Assembly: GCF_052162025.1 (NCBI RefSeq)
Contig: NZ_CP197401.1
Coordinates: 2,728,001 to 2,792,000 of the forward strand
Reading direction: 5' to 3'
DNA length: 64,000 bases
Origin: Methylobacter sp015476545
Lineage (GTDB): Bacteria; Pseudomonadota; Gammaproteobacteria; Methylococcales; Methylomonadaceae
This document shows positions 26,277-35,706 of the stretch, piece by piece. Under the pieces are notes generated by a model. It did no database searches. It saw only the letters and a list, made by a program, of their open reading frames with translations, and was not told where the DNA came from. Position 1 is the first letter of the stretch. Every line of letters starts with the position of its first letter. A program made the position numbers and the translations under genes.

Positions 26277-29200
26277 TTACCCTCTTTCATCCCAGGCTTT
26301 TTCCATGCGCTTTGCCGAAATCGGGTAAGCCGTCTTGAGTTGCTGCGCAAACAGCGAAACTCGGAATTCCTCCAGCATCCAGCGGTAATTATCCTGCTCG
26401 GGAATAACGGGCTCTTTTTTAGTCTTCTTCTCAACGTCTTTCCAGTAGCGCGTCCAGTACCGGTTTATTTCCTGCATTTTCTGCATGCTGTTATCGAGCT
26501 TATCGATACGGTAGAGAATCGCCCTTAAATAACGCGGCATGGCTTTAAGCTGCTGGAACGGCGTGTGGCGGACAAAGCACTCGTAGATCATAAACTTGAG
26601 TTGCTCATTGATGTCCTGAACCATCGGATCGTTGACATTGAAGCGTTTAAGCTGCGCTTTGACGGCGCCATGCAGTTCCATGATCTCCAGAATGATCCTG
26701 CCCGCCTCATTGGAAAACCCGGCCAGCTCACCTTTATGCTGTTTTAAACTTTGTTCGAAAGCCTGCTGTGTGCGTATCGTTTTGCCTTCGACAAACACCG
26801 TGTACAGGATCAAATAGAGCATATCGTCTTTATAGGAAGCCACCGCGTCCGTCTCTATGATCGGATGTTTGGGCAACTGGTTGTAAGTTAATTCCGCAAC
26901 CGCCGACTTGGGGAGGTTTTTGACGACATATGTGCACTCCTTGCGCAGATAGAGCTGGAACAGGCGCATGAGCCCCGCTTGGTGCTGGCGCGCGGCTTTT
27001 TGCTCGGTATCGAAAATGCGCACCCCGACGGCATCGCCTTCATCGACAATGGCCGGATAGCCAACAAATGCCTGCCCTTTCTGCATGAATTGCCAGGTTT
27101 CGGGCAGATCATCGAATGCCCATTGTATGCAGCCGGTATAATTCAATTCATCGGCTGCCAGTTGATCAAAACTTTCCCCAGCCGTTTGGGTATATTTGCC
27201 TTGCAGCTTTTTCAGGTCACGGCCGTAGTCCAGCAGTTTGCCCTCGTCGTCAATGACTCTGAAATTCATTTTCAGGTGCTCAGGCAGCGTTTCCGGATTC
27301 CAGGCATTGAGCGGTATCGCTTCACCCGTCAATTTTCTGAGGCGGGTGCTTAGCCATTCATAAAGCGAGCCTTTAAAGTCGGGCTCGATTTCAAGACATT
27401 GCTTGACGGTTTCCGGCACCGGCACGAAATGTTTTCTCAGGTTTTTAGGCAGCGATTTGATCAATGCGACCAGTTTTTCTTCCAGCATGCCCGGCACCAG
27501 CCAGTCGAACGGCACCTGCGAAACCTGATTCAGCTGATGCACGGGAATGACGGCCGTGACGCCGTCTTCATCATGGCCCGGCTCAAAGCGGTATTGCAGC
27601 GCGATCGCCAGATTGCCTACTTTCTTGCTGTCGGGAAAATCCCATTCGCTGACTTGGCTGTCCTGCCCGCGGGTCAGGTCCTCCTTGGTCAGAAACAGGA
27701 TTTTGGGATTTTCCCGTTCGGCGATTTTACGCCATTGATCGAGCGCAATGCCGCTGACGATATCGGCCGGCAGTTTCTTGTCGTAGAATTGATAAAGCCA
27801 CTCTTCATCTTCGATCAGATCGACGCGGCGGCCTTTGTGCTGGATATAGCCGACTTCTTCGAGCAGCTTCTGGTTGGCGATAAAAAACGGCGCATTGCTA
27901 TGGTAATCCTGATCGACCAGCGCCGAGCGGATAAAAATCTCGCGTGCCGCCTTGGGATCGACGCGTTCATAAGGCACTTTGCGGCCGGCCTGCAAGGTCA
28001 GGCCGAACAGCAAAGTTCGTTCATAAACGGCGCTGCGGCCGGCTTTCTTTTCCCAGTGCGGATCATAATAGCTTCGCTTGATCAAATGCTCGGCGCACTG
28101 TTCTATCCATTCCGGCTCAATCTTGGCGACATTGCGTGCGTAAACCTTGCTGGTTTCGACCTGCTCGGCGGCCATGATCCACTTCGGCCGGGCTTTATGC
28201 AGGCCGGAACCGGGGAAAATAAAGAACTTGAGACCTCTGGCGCCCAGGTACTCGTATTGCTCATGGCGGAAGCCGATGTTCGACAGCAGCCCAGGCAGCA
28301 AGGCGCGGTGAATTTCTTCATAACTGGCCTCGATCATATTCGGCTTCATTTTCAGTTCGCCTTTGATCACCTGCATGATCTGCGCATGGATGTCGTACCA
28401 TTCGCGCATACGGATATAGGACAGGAAATTCTCGGTACAGTATTTGCGCAGCTTGTTGTTGGACAGATGCTTCTTCTGCTCTTCGAAAGTATTCCAGATA
28501 TTCAGGATCGTCAGAAAATCGGAATCCTCTTTGCGGAAGACCGCATGCTTGGCCTCGGCCTGATGCATTTTATCGGCCGGTTTCTCGCGCGGATCCTGAA
28601 TGCTCAAGGCCGACACGATGATCGCCACTTCGGTCAGACAATGCTGCTTCTCGGCTGCGATCAGCATGCGCGCCAGTTTCGGGTCGGTCGGGAATTTGGC
28701 CAGTTGCTTGCCGATCTCGGTCAGCTTACCCTGCTTGTCGAGCGCGTTGACTTCATGCAGCGCGTTTTTGCCGTCGCGGATCATTTTGTCTTCGGGCGGC
28801 TCGACAAACGGGAATTTCTCGATATCGCCCAGATTCAGCGATGTCATCTGCAGAATGACTGATGACAGGTTCGTGCGCATGATCTCCGGCTCGGTAAATA
28901 GGGGCCGGGCCAGATAGTCGTCCTTCGAGTACAGCCGGATGCAGATGCCCTCGGCGACACGGCCGCAGCGTCCGGCGCGCTGGTTGGCGCTGGCCTGCGA
29001 TATTTTTTCAATCGGCAGGCGCTGGATTTTGCTGCGGTGGCTGTAGCGGCTGATGCGTGCATGGCCCGTATCGATCACGCAGCGTATGCCCGGTACGGTC
29101 AGCGACGTTTCGGCGACGTTGGTCGCCAGCACGATGCGGATCTTGCCGCCTTTGGGCTTGAACACGCGCTCCTGTTCGCTGACGCTGAGTTTCGAATACA

Positions 29201-30170
29201 GCGGCAGGATTTCATACTGGGCCGGATGGTGCTTTTTCAATGAATCGGCCGTTTCGCGGATTTCGCGTTCGCCGCTCAGGAAAATCAGGATATCGCCGCG
29301 GATGTCCCGCTGCAGTTCGTCGACGGCATCGAGGATGGCTTGCTGCAGATCATCGCTGGTTTCATCGTCCTCTTCGTCCCGTTGCTCTATCGGGCGGTAG
29401 CGGATTTCTACCGGATAGGTGCGTCCTGACACTTCAATGATCGGCGCATCGTTGAAATGATTGGCAAACCGCTGCGGATCGATCGTGGCTGAAGTAATGA
29501 TCAGTTTCAAATCGGGACGCTTGGGCAGCAACCATTTCATGTAGCCCAATAGAAAATCGATATTCAGACTGCGCTCGTGCGCCTCGTCGATGATGATCGT
29601 ATCGTATTGAGTCAGATAAGGATCGTTTTGCGATTCAGCCAGCAAAATACCGTCTGTCATGAGCTTGACCAGCGACTCGGCATGAGTCTTGTCGTTGAAG
29701 CGGACTTTGTAGCCAACTGATTTGCCTATCAGCTCTCCCAGCTCTTCGGCTATCCGGTCGGCTACGGTGCGCGCTGCAATACGCCGAGGCTGCGTGTGGC
29801 CGATAAAACCCGAAGCACCGCGGCCGATTGACAGACAAATCTTCGGCAATTGCGTAGTCTTGCCCGACCCGGTTTCGCCGCAGACGATCACAACCTGATT
29901 GGCTTTAATCAGCTCGGCAATATCATCTTTCTTGCCCGTGACCGGCAAGTCGGGAAAATTAATCGCAGGAATACTGGCCAAGCGTTTATTGCGCAGGGCT
30001 ATCGATCTTTCAATACGGCCTTTCAGCGCATTAAAGGATTCGATCGGATCTTTGCCTTTTTGACAGTCACTGCGCAACCTGTCCAGTTGCCGCTTGAATC
30101 CGTGCCGGTCCTGGCTCAGGCATTGAGGTAATCGGGAAGTGAGTTGTTTAATAAGATCGAGGGTGGACAT
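26277..30170 (-). CDS. hrpA: ATP-dependent RNA helicase HrpA
   Basis: A DEAH-box helicase of 1297 residues, the usual HrpA size. The frame opens with TTG at 30179; ATG 30168-30170 (M-S-T-L-D-L-I) is preferred as the normal start codon. Motifs: Walker A G98-E-T-G-S-G-K-T105, I-I-I-D-E-A-H-E-R, S-A-T-I-D, then Q-R-A-G-R-C-G-R in the second RecA domain, followed by the HA2 and OB domains and the long DUF3418-type C-terminal region. HrpA acts on mRNA and stalled ribosomes in E. coli. Confidence 0.95.
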   Translation of the reverse strand: MSTLDLIKQLTSRLPQCLSQDRHGFKRQLDRLRSDCQKGKDPIESFNALKGRIERSIALRNKRLASIPAINFPDLPVTGKKDDIAELIKANQVVIVCGETGSGKTTQLPKICLSIGRGASGFIGHTQPRRIAARTVADRIAEELGELIGKSVGYKVRFNDKTHAESLVKLMTDGILLAESQNDPYLTQYDTIIIDEAHERSLNIDFLLGYMKWLLPKRPDLKLIITSATIDPQRFANHFNDAPIIEVSGRTYPVEIRYRPIEQRDEEDDETSDDLQQAILDAVDELQRDIRGDILIFLSGEREIRETADSLKKHHPAQYEILPLYSKLSVSEQERVFKPKGGKIRIVLATNVAETSLTVPGIRCVIDTGHARISRYSHRSKIQRLPIEKISQASANQRAGRCGRVAEGICIRLYSKDDYLARPLFTEPEIMRTNLSSVILQMTSLNLGDIEKFPFVEPPEDKMIRDGKNALHEVNALDKQGKLTEIGKQLAKFPTDPKLARMLIAAEKQHCLTEVAIIVSALSIQDPREKPADKMHQAEAKHAVFRKEDSDFLTILNIWNTFEEQKKHLSNNKLRKYCTENFLSYIRMREWYDIHAQIMQVIKGELKMKPNMIEASYEEIHRALLPGLLSNIGFRHEQYEYLGARGLKFFIFPGSGLHKARPKWIMAAEQVETSKVYARNVAKIEPEWIEQCAEHLIKRSYYDPHWEKKAGRSAVYERTLLFGLTLQAGRKVPYERVDPKAAREIFIRSALVDQDYHSNAPFFIANQKLLEEVGYIQHKGRRVDLIEDEEWLYQFYDKKLPADIVSGIALDQWRKIAERENPKILFLTKEDLTRGQDSQVSEWDFPDSKKVGNLAIALQYRFEPGHDEDGVTAVIPVHQLNQVSQVPFDWLVPGMLEEKLVALIKSLPKNLRKHFVPVPETVKQCLEIEPDFKGSLYEWLSTRLRKLTGEAIPLNAWNPETLPEHLKMNFRVIDDEGKLLDYGRDLKKLQGKYTQTAGESFDQLAADELNYTGCIQWAFDDLPETWQFMQKGQAFVGYPAIVDEGDAVGVRIFDTEQKAARQHQAGLMRLFQLYLRKECTYVVKNLPKSAVAELTYNQLPKHPIIETDAVASYKDDMLYLILYTVFVEGKTIRTQQAFEQSLKQHKGELAGFSNEAGRIILEIMELHGAVKAQLKRFNVNDPMVQDINEQLKFMIYECFVRHTPFQQLKAMPRYLRAILYRIDKLDNSMQKMQEINRYWTRYWKDVEKKTKKEPVIPEQDNYRWMLEEFRVSLFAQQLKTAYPISAKRMEKAWDERG

Positions 30171-30285
30171 CCAGTACAATCAAGGCAAATAAAACTATTA
30201 TACGTTATGTGCCCTGTTTTGAATTTTATCAATGATCAGAGTGCGGCTCAGATCGGCCGCAAGCATTCGTAACAGAGATGAAGGC

Positions 30286-30558
30286 CTAACTTTTTTTGCA
30301 GACTGTATTGTATACCTTGAAGGATAGTATCGAGGCTGCCAGCACCAGCGTTATCGCATTGGCGAATATAATGGCCTTATCGGAAATATAAACGCCATAG
30401 ACAAGCCAGCATAGCACGCCCAATGTGAATATACTGTACATGCTCAAAGACAGCGCTTCCGTATCTCTGGTTTTTATGGTCAATATGGCCTGCGGTAAAA
30501 ATGAGGCTGTCGTCAATGTTGCAGCTATATAGCCAATAATTTCAGGCGTCACTATCAT
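30286..30558 (-). CDS. SemiSWEET-family sugar transporter
   Basis: A 90-residue membrane protein with three hydrophobic helices (about 5-25, 38-57, 62-82) and the PQ-loop signature S-F-L-P-Q-A-I-L-T-I-K-T-R in helix 1. SemiSWEETs work as dimers and carry sugars along their gradient. The internal W-L-V-Y-G and N-A-I-T-L motifs in helices 2-3 also fit. It lies between hrpA and the phosphoesterase on the same strand with gaps of about 70-115 bases, so it may have its own promoter. The cargo is unknown. Confidence 0.85.
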   Translation of the reverse strand: MIVTPEIIGYIAATLTTASFLPQAILTIKTRDTEALSLSMYSIFTLGVLCWLVYGVYISDKAIIFANAITLVLAASILSFKVYNTVCKKS

Positions 30559-30626
30559 CGGTGTCGTTCTCTATAAATATAATTTTTTATGAATATTTAG
30601 AAACAGTAAGGCATTGTAAAGCCGTG

Positions 30627-31361
30627 TTAGATAACCACGGTTCTGTTCAGTTCAAAGCCCGGTACTGTTTTTTTGCCGGCATATCCCCTGGGGTTGCATA
30701 ATATTCGGGTGCCGGCTATCCGGTAATCGGACGAACTGTGAACATGGCCGTGAAACCAGGCGTCGATCTCGTATTCATAAAACAAGGGCTGTAAGTCAAA
30801 GTCATTGCAATAGGCTAATTTTCTAAGGGCATTCGGCGACTCATACCAACTCCATTGGGACGGCGCATGATGCGTAACTACAATGGTCTTGCCTGGAAAT
30901 GGCTGGGCTAGTTCCTGCTCCAGCCATTCCTTCGAAATTCGATGCAATTGGGTAAAATCAGCGCTGTCGAATGACCTTCCTGCCAATCTGATTTTCTTGA
31001 AATCATTTAAGCTTTTGCATAAGGTATCGGCTTTTTCATCACCTTCAATAAACAGATCGGTCCACATCGTGCAGCCTAAAAAACGAACATCCTGAAATAA
31101 AAACTCGCTGTTCTCAAGAAATCGTACATTGCTGCCTTGGCACTGTTCTCTAAGCTTTTGCAGCGTTTCCTGATAGTCGTGGTAATAGAATTCGTGATTG
31201 CCGGCTACATAAACAACGGGTTTATCCAGGGATTTCAGCCATTCCAGACCTTGTGTGCAAACTCCGATATCACCTGCGGCAATAATAATATCGGCATCAT
31301 TGGCCGACGCTTCCAGTGCCCCGAATTCCAAATGTACATCAGAAAAATAATTGATCCTCAC
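30627..31361 (-). CDS. Calcineurin-like metallophosphoesterase
   Basis: A cytoplasmic protein of 244 residues with the metallophosphoesterase motif order: S-D-V-H at the N-terminus, A-A-G-D-I-G, A-G-N-H-E-F, T-H-H-A-P and H-G-H-V-H-S. It would bind two metal ions. The substrate class (nucleotide, phosphoprotein or lipid) cannot be chosen from the motifs. It is divergent from ispG across 86 bases. Confidence 0.85.
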   Translation of the reverse strand: MRINYFSDVHLEFGALEASANDADIIIAAGDIGVCTQGLEWLKSLDKPVVYVAGNHEFYYHDYQETLQKLREQCQGSNVRFLENSEFLFQDVRFLGCTMWTDLFIEGDEKADTLCKSLNDFKKIRLAGRSFDSADFTQLHRISKEWLEQELAQPFPGKTIVVTHHAPSQWSWYESPNALRKLAYCNDFDLQPLFYEYEIDAWFHGHVHSSSDYRIAGTRILCNPRGYAGKKTVPGFELNRTVVI

Positions 31362-31447
31362 GATTTAATCTGCTCAATGTCCTGTATGAGAGTATAATTT
31401 CCGGTTATTCTTTCAGATAACCGTAACCTTTTCCATAAAGATTTTAT

Positions 31448-32665
31448 ATGTCAATTAGCCCTAGAAAAATTACTCAGCAAGTTTTAATCGGCAATGTTAA
31501 AGTCGGCGGCGGCGCGCCTATCGTGGTTCAATCGATGACCAATACTGATACGGCCGATGCTTCCGCAACCGTTAATCAGATTATCGAGCTGTCCAAGGCG
31601 GGTTCTGAACTTGTCCGTATTACGGTTAATTCGGAAGAAGCGGCTAAAGCCGTCGCTGAAATCCGCAATCAATTGGATCAGAAAGGCTGCGATACCCCTA
31701 TTATTGGGGATTTTCACTTCAATGGGCATAAATTACTGGAAAAATATCCGGACTGCGCTGAAGCATTGAGCAAATACCGCATCAATCCGGGCAACGTCGG
31801 CCGCGGGAAAAGCCGCGACCCGCAATTCCAGCAAATGATCGAGTTTGCCTGCCGCTACGACAAACCGGTCCGTATCGGCGTCAACGGCGGCAGTCTCGAT
31901 CAATCGGTATTGACTCGCCTGTTGGAAGAAAACAGAAACAAGACCAATCCTGAAGAACTGTCGGCCATCACCCGCGAAGCGATTATTGTTTCGGCCCTTG
32001 AAAGCGCGGCCAAGGCCGAAGAAATCGGCCTGGCCAAAAACAAAATCGTGCTGTCCTGTAAAATCAGTAATGTGCAGGAATTAATCAGTATTTATGAGGA
32101 ACTGTCCAGACGTTGCGATTACGCCTTGCATCTGGGCCTGACCGAAGCCGGCATGGGTTCGAAAGGCATCGTATCTTCGTCCGCCGCGCTATCGGTGCTG
32201 ATGCAGCAAGGCATCGGCGATACCATTCGTATTTCCCTAACGCCCGAGCCCGGTTCGGCAAGAACCCAGGAAGTCATTGTTGCCCAGGAAATCCTGCAAA
32301 CGATGGGTTTTCGCTCGTTTACGCCGATGGTTATCTCCTGCCCTGGCTGCGGCCGCACTACCAGCGATTATTTCCAGAAGCTGGCGTTGGAAATTCAAAC
32401 CTATCTGCGTGAAAGCATGCCGGTCTGGCGCAACCAATATCCGGGCGTTGAAACCATGGAAGTGGCGGTCATGGGTTGCGTGGTCAACGGTCCCGGCGAA
32501 AGCAAAAACGCCAATATCGGCATCAGCCTTCCCGGTACCGGCGAATCACCTGTCGCGCCTGTTTATGAAGACGGCGTAAAAACAGTCACCCTGAAAGGCG
32601 ACCGGATTGCCGAAGAATTTCAGGAAATAGTACAGCGTTACATCGAATCGCATTACGGCGCGTAA
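31448..32665 (+). CDS. ispG: 4-hydroxy-3-methylbut-2-enyl diphosphate synthase IspG
   Basis: A [4Fe-4S] enzyme of the MEP isoprenoid pathway that converts methylerythritol cyclodiphosphate to HMBPP. The 405 residues show the TIM-barrel domain (V-Q-S-M-T-N-T-D-T-A-D) and the cluster-binding C-terminal domain with C298 and C301 in S-C-P-G-C-G-R-T and C344 in G-C-V-V-N-G-P-G-E, equivalent to E. coli C270, C273 and C305. It reads alone between divergent and convergent neighbours. Confidence 0.96.
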   Translation: MSISPRKITQQVLIGNVKVGGGAPIVVQSMTNTDTADASATVNQIIELSKAGSELVRITVNSEEAAKAVAEIRNQLDQKGCDTPIIGDFHFNGHKLLEKYPDCAEALSKYRINPGNVGRGKSRDPQFQQMIEFACRYDKPVRIGVNGGSLDQSVLTRLLEENRNKTNPEELSAITREAIIVSALESAAKAEEIGLAKNKIVLSCKISNVQELISIYEELSRRCDYALHLGLTEAGMGSKGIVSSSAALSVLMQQGIGDTIRISLTPEPGSARTQEVIVAQEILQTMGFRSFTPMVISCPGCGRTTSDYFQKLALEIQTYLRESMPVWRNQYPGVETMEVAVMGCVVNGPGESKNANIGISLPGTGESPVAPVYEDGVKTVTLKGDRIAEEFQEIVQRYIESHYGA

Positions 32666-32710
32666 GCCGCCATTCACCGGCTGAATGCTGAATTCAGCCG
32701 GTATCTTCAA

Positions 32711-33886
32711 TCACCCTTCCTGACCGTCGATCCGGGCCGTAGTTAATATCGGCGCATAAACAAACACAAACAGCGAAAACGTCGCCAGCCAGGATAGCGT
32801 CGACACATACACGAGAACGCCGTACCAGTCCGGCAACGCTATCGGCAATAAAACCCTGAACAAGGCCGCCACATTGATCAACACAAATCCGATCGCCATG
32901 GCATTAGAAACCCGAAGCGCCCTGCCGGTATGCCCTAACGACACGCGCGCCATCATGCCCAGCGTTAGCACGCCAATGCCGCCAACCGTAAAAGCGTGCA
33001 AGGCCAAAGTCGGCGCCACCAGCTCATAAGCGGAAAACGCCGTCAGTCCAAAGCCTAAAATGACCCAACCGTAGCCGATATAGAGCACCCACAATAACGG
33101 TACGTACCAGATGCGCTGCACGTACCAGCCCGCCACTCTGATAATGTTAACGGCAACGGCCAGAACCGCTATCAGCGCCAAGACAATGCCCGAAATATTG
33201 AACAGCTGCAAGCCGAATACCAGTGCCGCCGCCGCAATCGACAGACCATCCATGATAGGATTTCTCACCACCCGCGCGCCTGGCAAGCCTCGCTCCGTGA
33301 AAAAAGGAAAGACGCGCCCGGCGATGACCAGAATCATGATAATGATAGTCGCAACAACCATCTGAATGCCCGGCCATGCGCTGTTTTCCTGAATGCCGAG
33401 AGTCTCGGCATGTATCAAACCATTGCCCAAGGCCAGCAGGAGCAAAAGCCCGATAAAGATCAGGTTTCTGTATTGGCGGACCTGCATGATCGGTTTGCTG
33501 ATCTGGTAAGCCAGAGCCGGCAGGAAGGAAAAATCGATTAAGGCAATCAATGCATCCGGCAGGAGCCCGGCATAGAATGGCACGATGCGCCCGTATAACC
33601 ATAACAGACACAAGCCGGCCAATTGATCGCCGGTTAATGTAGGCCGGCCGGTCCAATTTCTAACCGCCGTCAATAAAAAGCCTGCAATCACGGCGACGGA
33701 ATACCCGAGCAGCATTTCATGCGCATGCCAATAGGTATTGGCAAAGTAATTGCTCAGCGTCAACTCACCCTTGAAAATAGCGTTCCAGAGCACGATCAGA
33801 ATCAGCGCTGACAAGCCGGCTAATCCGAAGAACGCCCTAAATCCCAAGGCAAACAGAGGATAATCAAAAATAGTAGATGATTTCAT
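32711..33886 (-). CDS. NnrS family heme-copper-type membrane protein
   Basis: A polytopic protein of 391 residues with about twelve hydrophobic helices and the N-terminal G-F-R-A-F-F-G-L and Y-W-H-A-H-E-M-L-L-G-Y motifs of NnrS. NnrS proteins bind heme and copper and protect against nitric oxide or nitrosylation of metabolic enzymes. The frame opens at a TTG that overlaps the neighbour; ATG 33884-33886 (M-K-S-S-T-I-F-D) leaves a 5-base gap and is preferred. It is downstream of a DUF455 protein, probably in one unit. Confidence 0.9.
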   Translation of the reverse strand: MKSSTIFDYPLFALGFRAFFGLAGLSALILIVLWNAIFKGELTLSNYFANTYWHAHEMLLGYSVAVIAGFLLTAVRNWTGRPTLTGDQLAGLCLLWLYGRIVPFYAGLLPDALIALIDFSFLPALAYQISKPIMQVRQYRNLIFIGLLLLLALGNGLIHAETLGIQENSAWPGIQMVVATIIIMILVIAGRVFPFFTERGLPGARVVRNPIMDGLSIAAAALVFGLQLFNISGIVLALIAVLAVAVNIIRVAGWYVQRIWYVPLLWVLYIGYGWVILGFGLTAFSAYELVAPTLALHAFTVGGIGVLTLGMMARVSLGHTGRALRVSNAMAIGFVLINVAALFRVLLPIALPDWYGVLVYVSTLSWLATFSLFVFVYAPILTTARIDGQEG

Positions 33887-33891
33887 GTCGA

Positions 33892-34686
33892 TCAATTTTC
33901 CAACCAGTCCAGTTCAGCATTCGAGAAACCTGCAATTATACGCATTTCTCGGTTAAATGGGCCTTTTGGTTTGCCGCCTTTGTAGTATTCCCTGATCAAT
34001 TCACGATATTTCGCTTCGGACTCGTAGCCGTGCTGCCGGCTGACAAACTTAAACCAGTAGGAACCCAGCTCCACATGCCCGACTTCATCGGTTAAAATCC
34101 GGGTCAGGAGTGCTACACTGGTATCGTCGCCCAGTTTCTTGAATTTTTCAATGATGGCCGGCGTCACATCCAGGCCGCGCGCCTCCATGCAGCGCGGCAC
34201 CATGGCTAGCCTAGCCAGCACATTATCGGCCGTATCCGTGGCATGTTCCCACAAACCGCTGTGGGCCGGCAGATCGCCATAATCGATCTGCAGAGATCGG
34301 AGATGATCCCTAATCAATGCGAAATGTTGCGCTTCTTCGTCAGCAACGCGCAGCCAATCCTGATAAAATTGATCGGGCAAGCCGCGGAAACGATAAAGTA
34401 TGTCCCAGGCCAGATAAATAGCGACAAATTCAACGTGCGCAATAGCATGAAAAAAAGCGATGAGGCCGTCCGGAGTAGTCAATTTCCGCTGCGGCATATG
34501 GCGCGGCGCCAATAACTGCGGCCGGTCAGGAAACTTTACATTAACAATCGGCAATACCGGTCGATCGGAATCAAGGCTTAAACGTTGCGATTGCAATAAT
34601 TGCCAAGCCTGATGCGTAAGCGCTAACTTTTCGTCGATATCAGCCCGATGCAAGCATGCTTCGGCAAACTCAAATATATTTTTCAT
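33892..34686 (-). CDS. DUF455 ferritin-like protein
   Basis: A 264-residue helical protein with paired carboxylate-histidine motifs typical of the ferritin-like fold: A-H-V-E-F-V-A-I-Y, D-E-E-A-Q-H-F and D-E-V-G-H-V-E-L-G. These could hold a di-iron site. The family has no firmly assigned reaction. It starts 23 bases from the divergent vanZ start and lies 5 bases before nnrS. Confidence 0.85.
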   Translation of the reverse strand: MKNIFEFAEACLHRADIDEKLALTHQAWQLLQSQRLSLDSDRPVLPIVNVKFPDRPQLLAPRHMPQRKLTTPDGLIAFFHAIAHVEFVAIYLAWDILYRFRGLPDQFYQDWLRVADEEAQHFALIRDHLRSLQIDYGDLPAHSGLWEHATDTADNVLARLAMVPRCMEARGLDVTPAIIEKFKKLGDDTSVALLTRILTDEVGHVELGSYWFKFVSRQHGYESEAKYRELIREYYKGGKPKGPFNREMRIIAGFSNAELDWLEN

Positions 34687-34708
34687 TAATCAAAGTGACA
34701 GTAAAAGA

Positions 34709-35083
34709 ATGAATAAAATTTTGGATTTCACTTTTCTATTAGCCTATTGCCTGTGTATCTACTGGCTTTCCGATCAACCATCATTGAAAGGCCCCGAGTG
34801 GTTCCCCCATCAGGATAAGCTCCACCATGCCGGAATCTTTTCCATTATGGCGCTACTGGCCTGGCGCAGCTTCAGGCACTGGATCGAGCATCCTATTATA
34901 CTCGCTATACTCGCTGTTTCCTTTTGCAGTGTATATGGCATATCCGATGAATGGCATCAATCTTTTGTCGAGGGCCGGACGTCTGATGTCGCTGACTGGA
35001 TTGCCGATACCGTCGGCGCAGCCATGGCTATATTTTTGTTTTATAAGCTACGCATCCGCTCACAAGTTCGGATAAAATTGTAA
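34709..35083 (+). CDS. VanZ-like membrane protein
   Basis: A 124-residue protein with four hydrophobic helices and the VanZ-family pattern H-Q-D-K-L-H-H and Y-G-I-S-D-E-W-H-Q-S-F-V-E-G-R-T-S-D-V-A-D-W. VanZ-like proteins occur widely outside teicoplanin resistance and their role is not defined. It starts a three-gene plus-strand run with a 23-base gap to the next gene. Confidence 0.85.
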   Translation: MNKILDFTFLLAYCLCIYWLSDQPSLKGPEWFPHQDKLHHAGIFSIMALLAWRSFRHWIEHPIILAILAVSFCSVYGISDEWHQSFVEGRTSDVADWIADTVGAAMAIFLFYKLRIRSQVRIKL

Positions 35084-35106
35084 TCTTTTATCTACGTTTA
35101 TATCCC

Positions 35107-35706
35107 ATGTCCAAAAATATTCGCATTGAAAGATGTAGCGGCAAAGCGCTGGAACGGTATATTCCAGAGTTGGCCCGTTTAAGAATTGAAGTGTTCCATG
35201 ATTTCCCTTATTTGTATGACGGTACTTACGAGTATGAAGAAAAGTACCTGCAGACTTATATCAATTGCCCGGCGAGCGTCATCGTTATGGCATTCGACGG
35301 CGATAAGGTAGTCGGTGCATCGACCGCCATCCCGATGAAATATGAAACGGATGAACTAAAAAAACCGTTTATTGAGCACGGCTACAACCTCGACGAAATT
35401 TTTTATTGCAGCGAATCAGTACTGAACAAGGATTATCGCGGTCTCGGCATCGGCGTGCGTTTTTTTGAGGAAAGAGAGGCTCATGCCCGGGAACTGGGCG
35501 GCTTTAAGCATATCTGCTTTTGCTGCGTGGAACGGCCAGCCGACCACCCCCGCCGTCCGGCCGATTATGTGCCGCTCGATAAGTTCTGGAACAAACGCGG
35601 CTATTTCAAGCATCCCGAATTATCGACAACTTACAGCTGGAAAGACCTGGACGATGCTGAAGAAACCCCTAAACCGATGACATTCTGGCTGAAACATGAA
35701 AGTTAA
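35107..35706 (+). CDS. GNAT family N-acetyltransferase
   Basis: A 199-residue GNAT-fold enzyme: V-V-G-A-S-T-A-I-P-M, the acetyl-CoA loop in K-D-Y-R-G-L-G-I-G-V-R-F-F, then the unusual C-C-V-E-R-P-A-D-H-P segment. It overlaps the carbon-nitrogen hydrolase by 11 bases, and this GNAT/nitrilase pair recurs in gammaproteobacteria, so the two should act on related small molecules. The substrate is unknown. Confidence 0.85.
   Translation: MSKNIRIERCSGKALERYIPELARLRIEVFHDFPYLYDGTYEYEEKYLQTYINCPASVIVMAFDGDKVVGASTAIPMKYETDELKKPFIEHGYNLDEIFYCSESVLNKDYRGLGIGVRFFEEREAHARELGGFKHICFCCVERPADHPRRPADYVPLDKFWNKRGYFKHPELSTTYSWKDLDDAEETPKPMTFWLKHES

Noticed and set aside
27399..28862. 487-residue frame antisense to hrpA
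   Set aside because: Same reason: hrpA motifs occupy the other strand, and this frame has no motif of its own.
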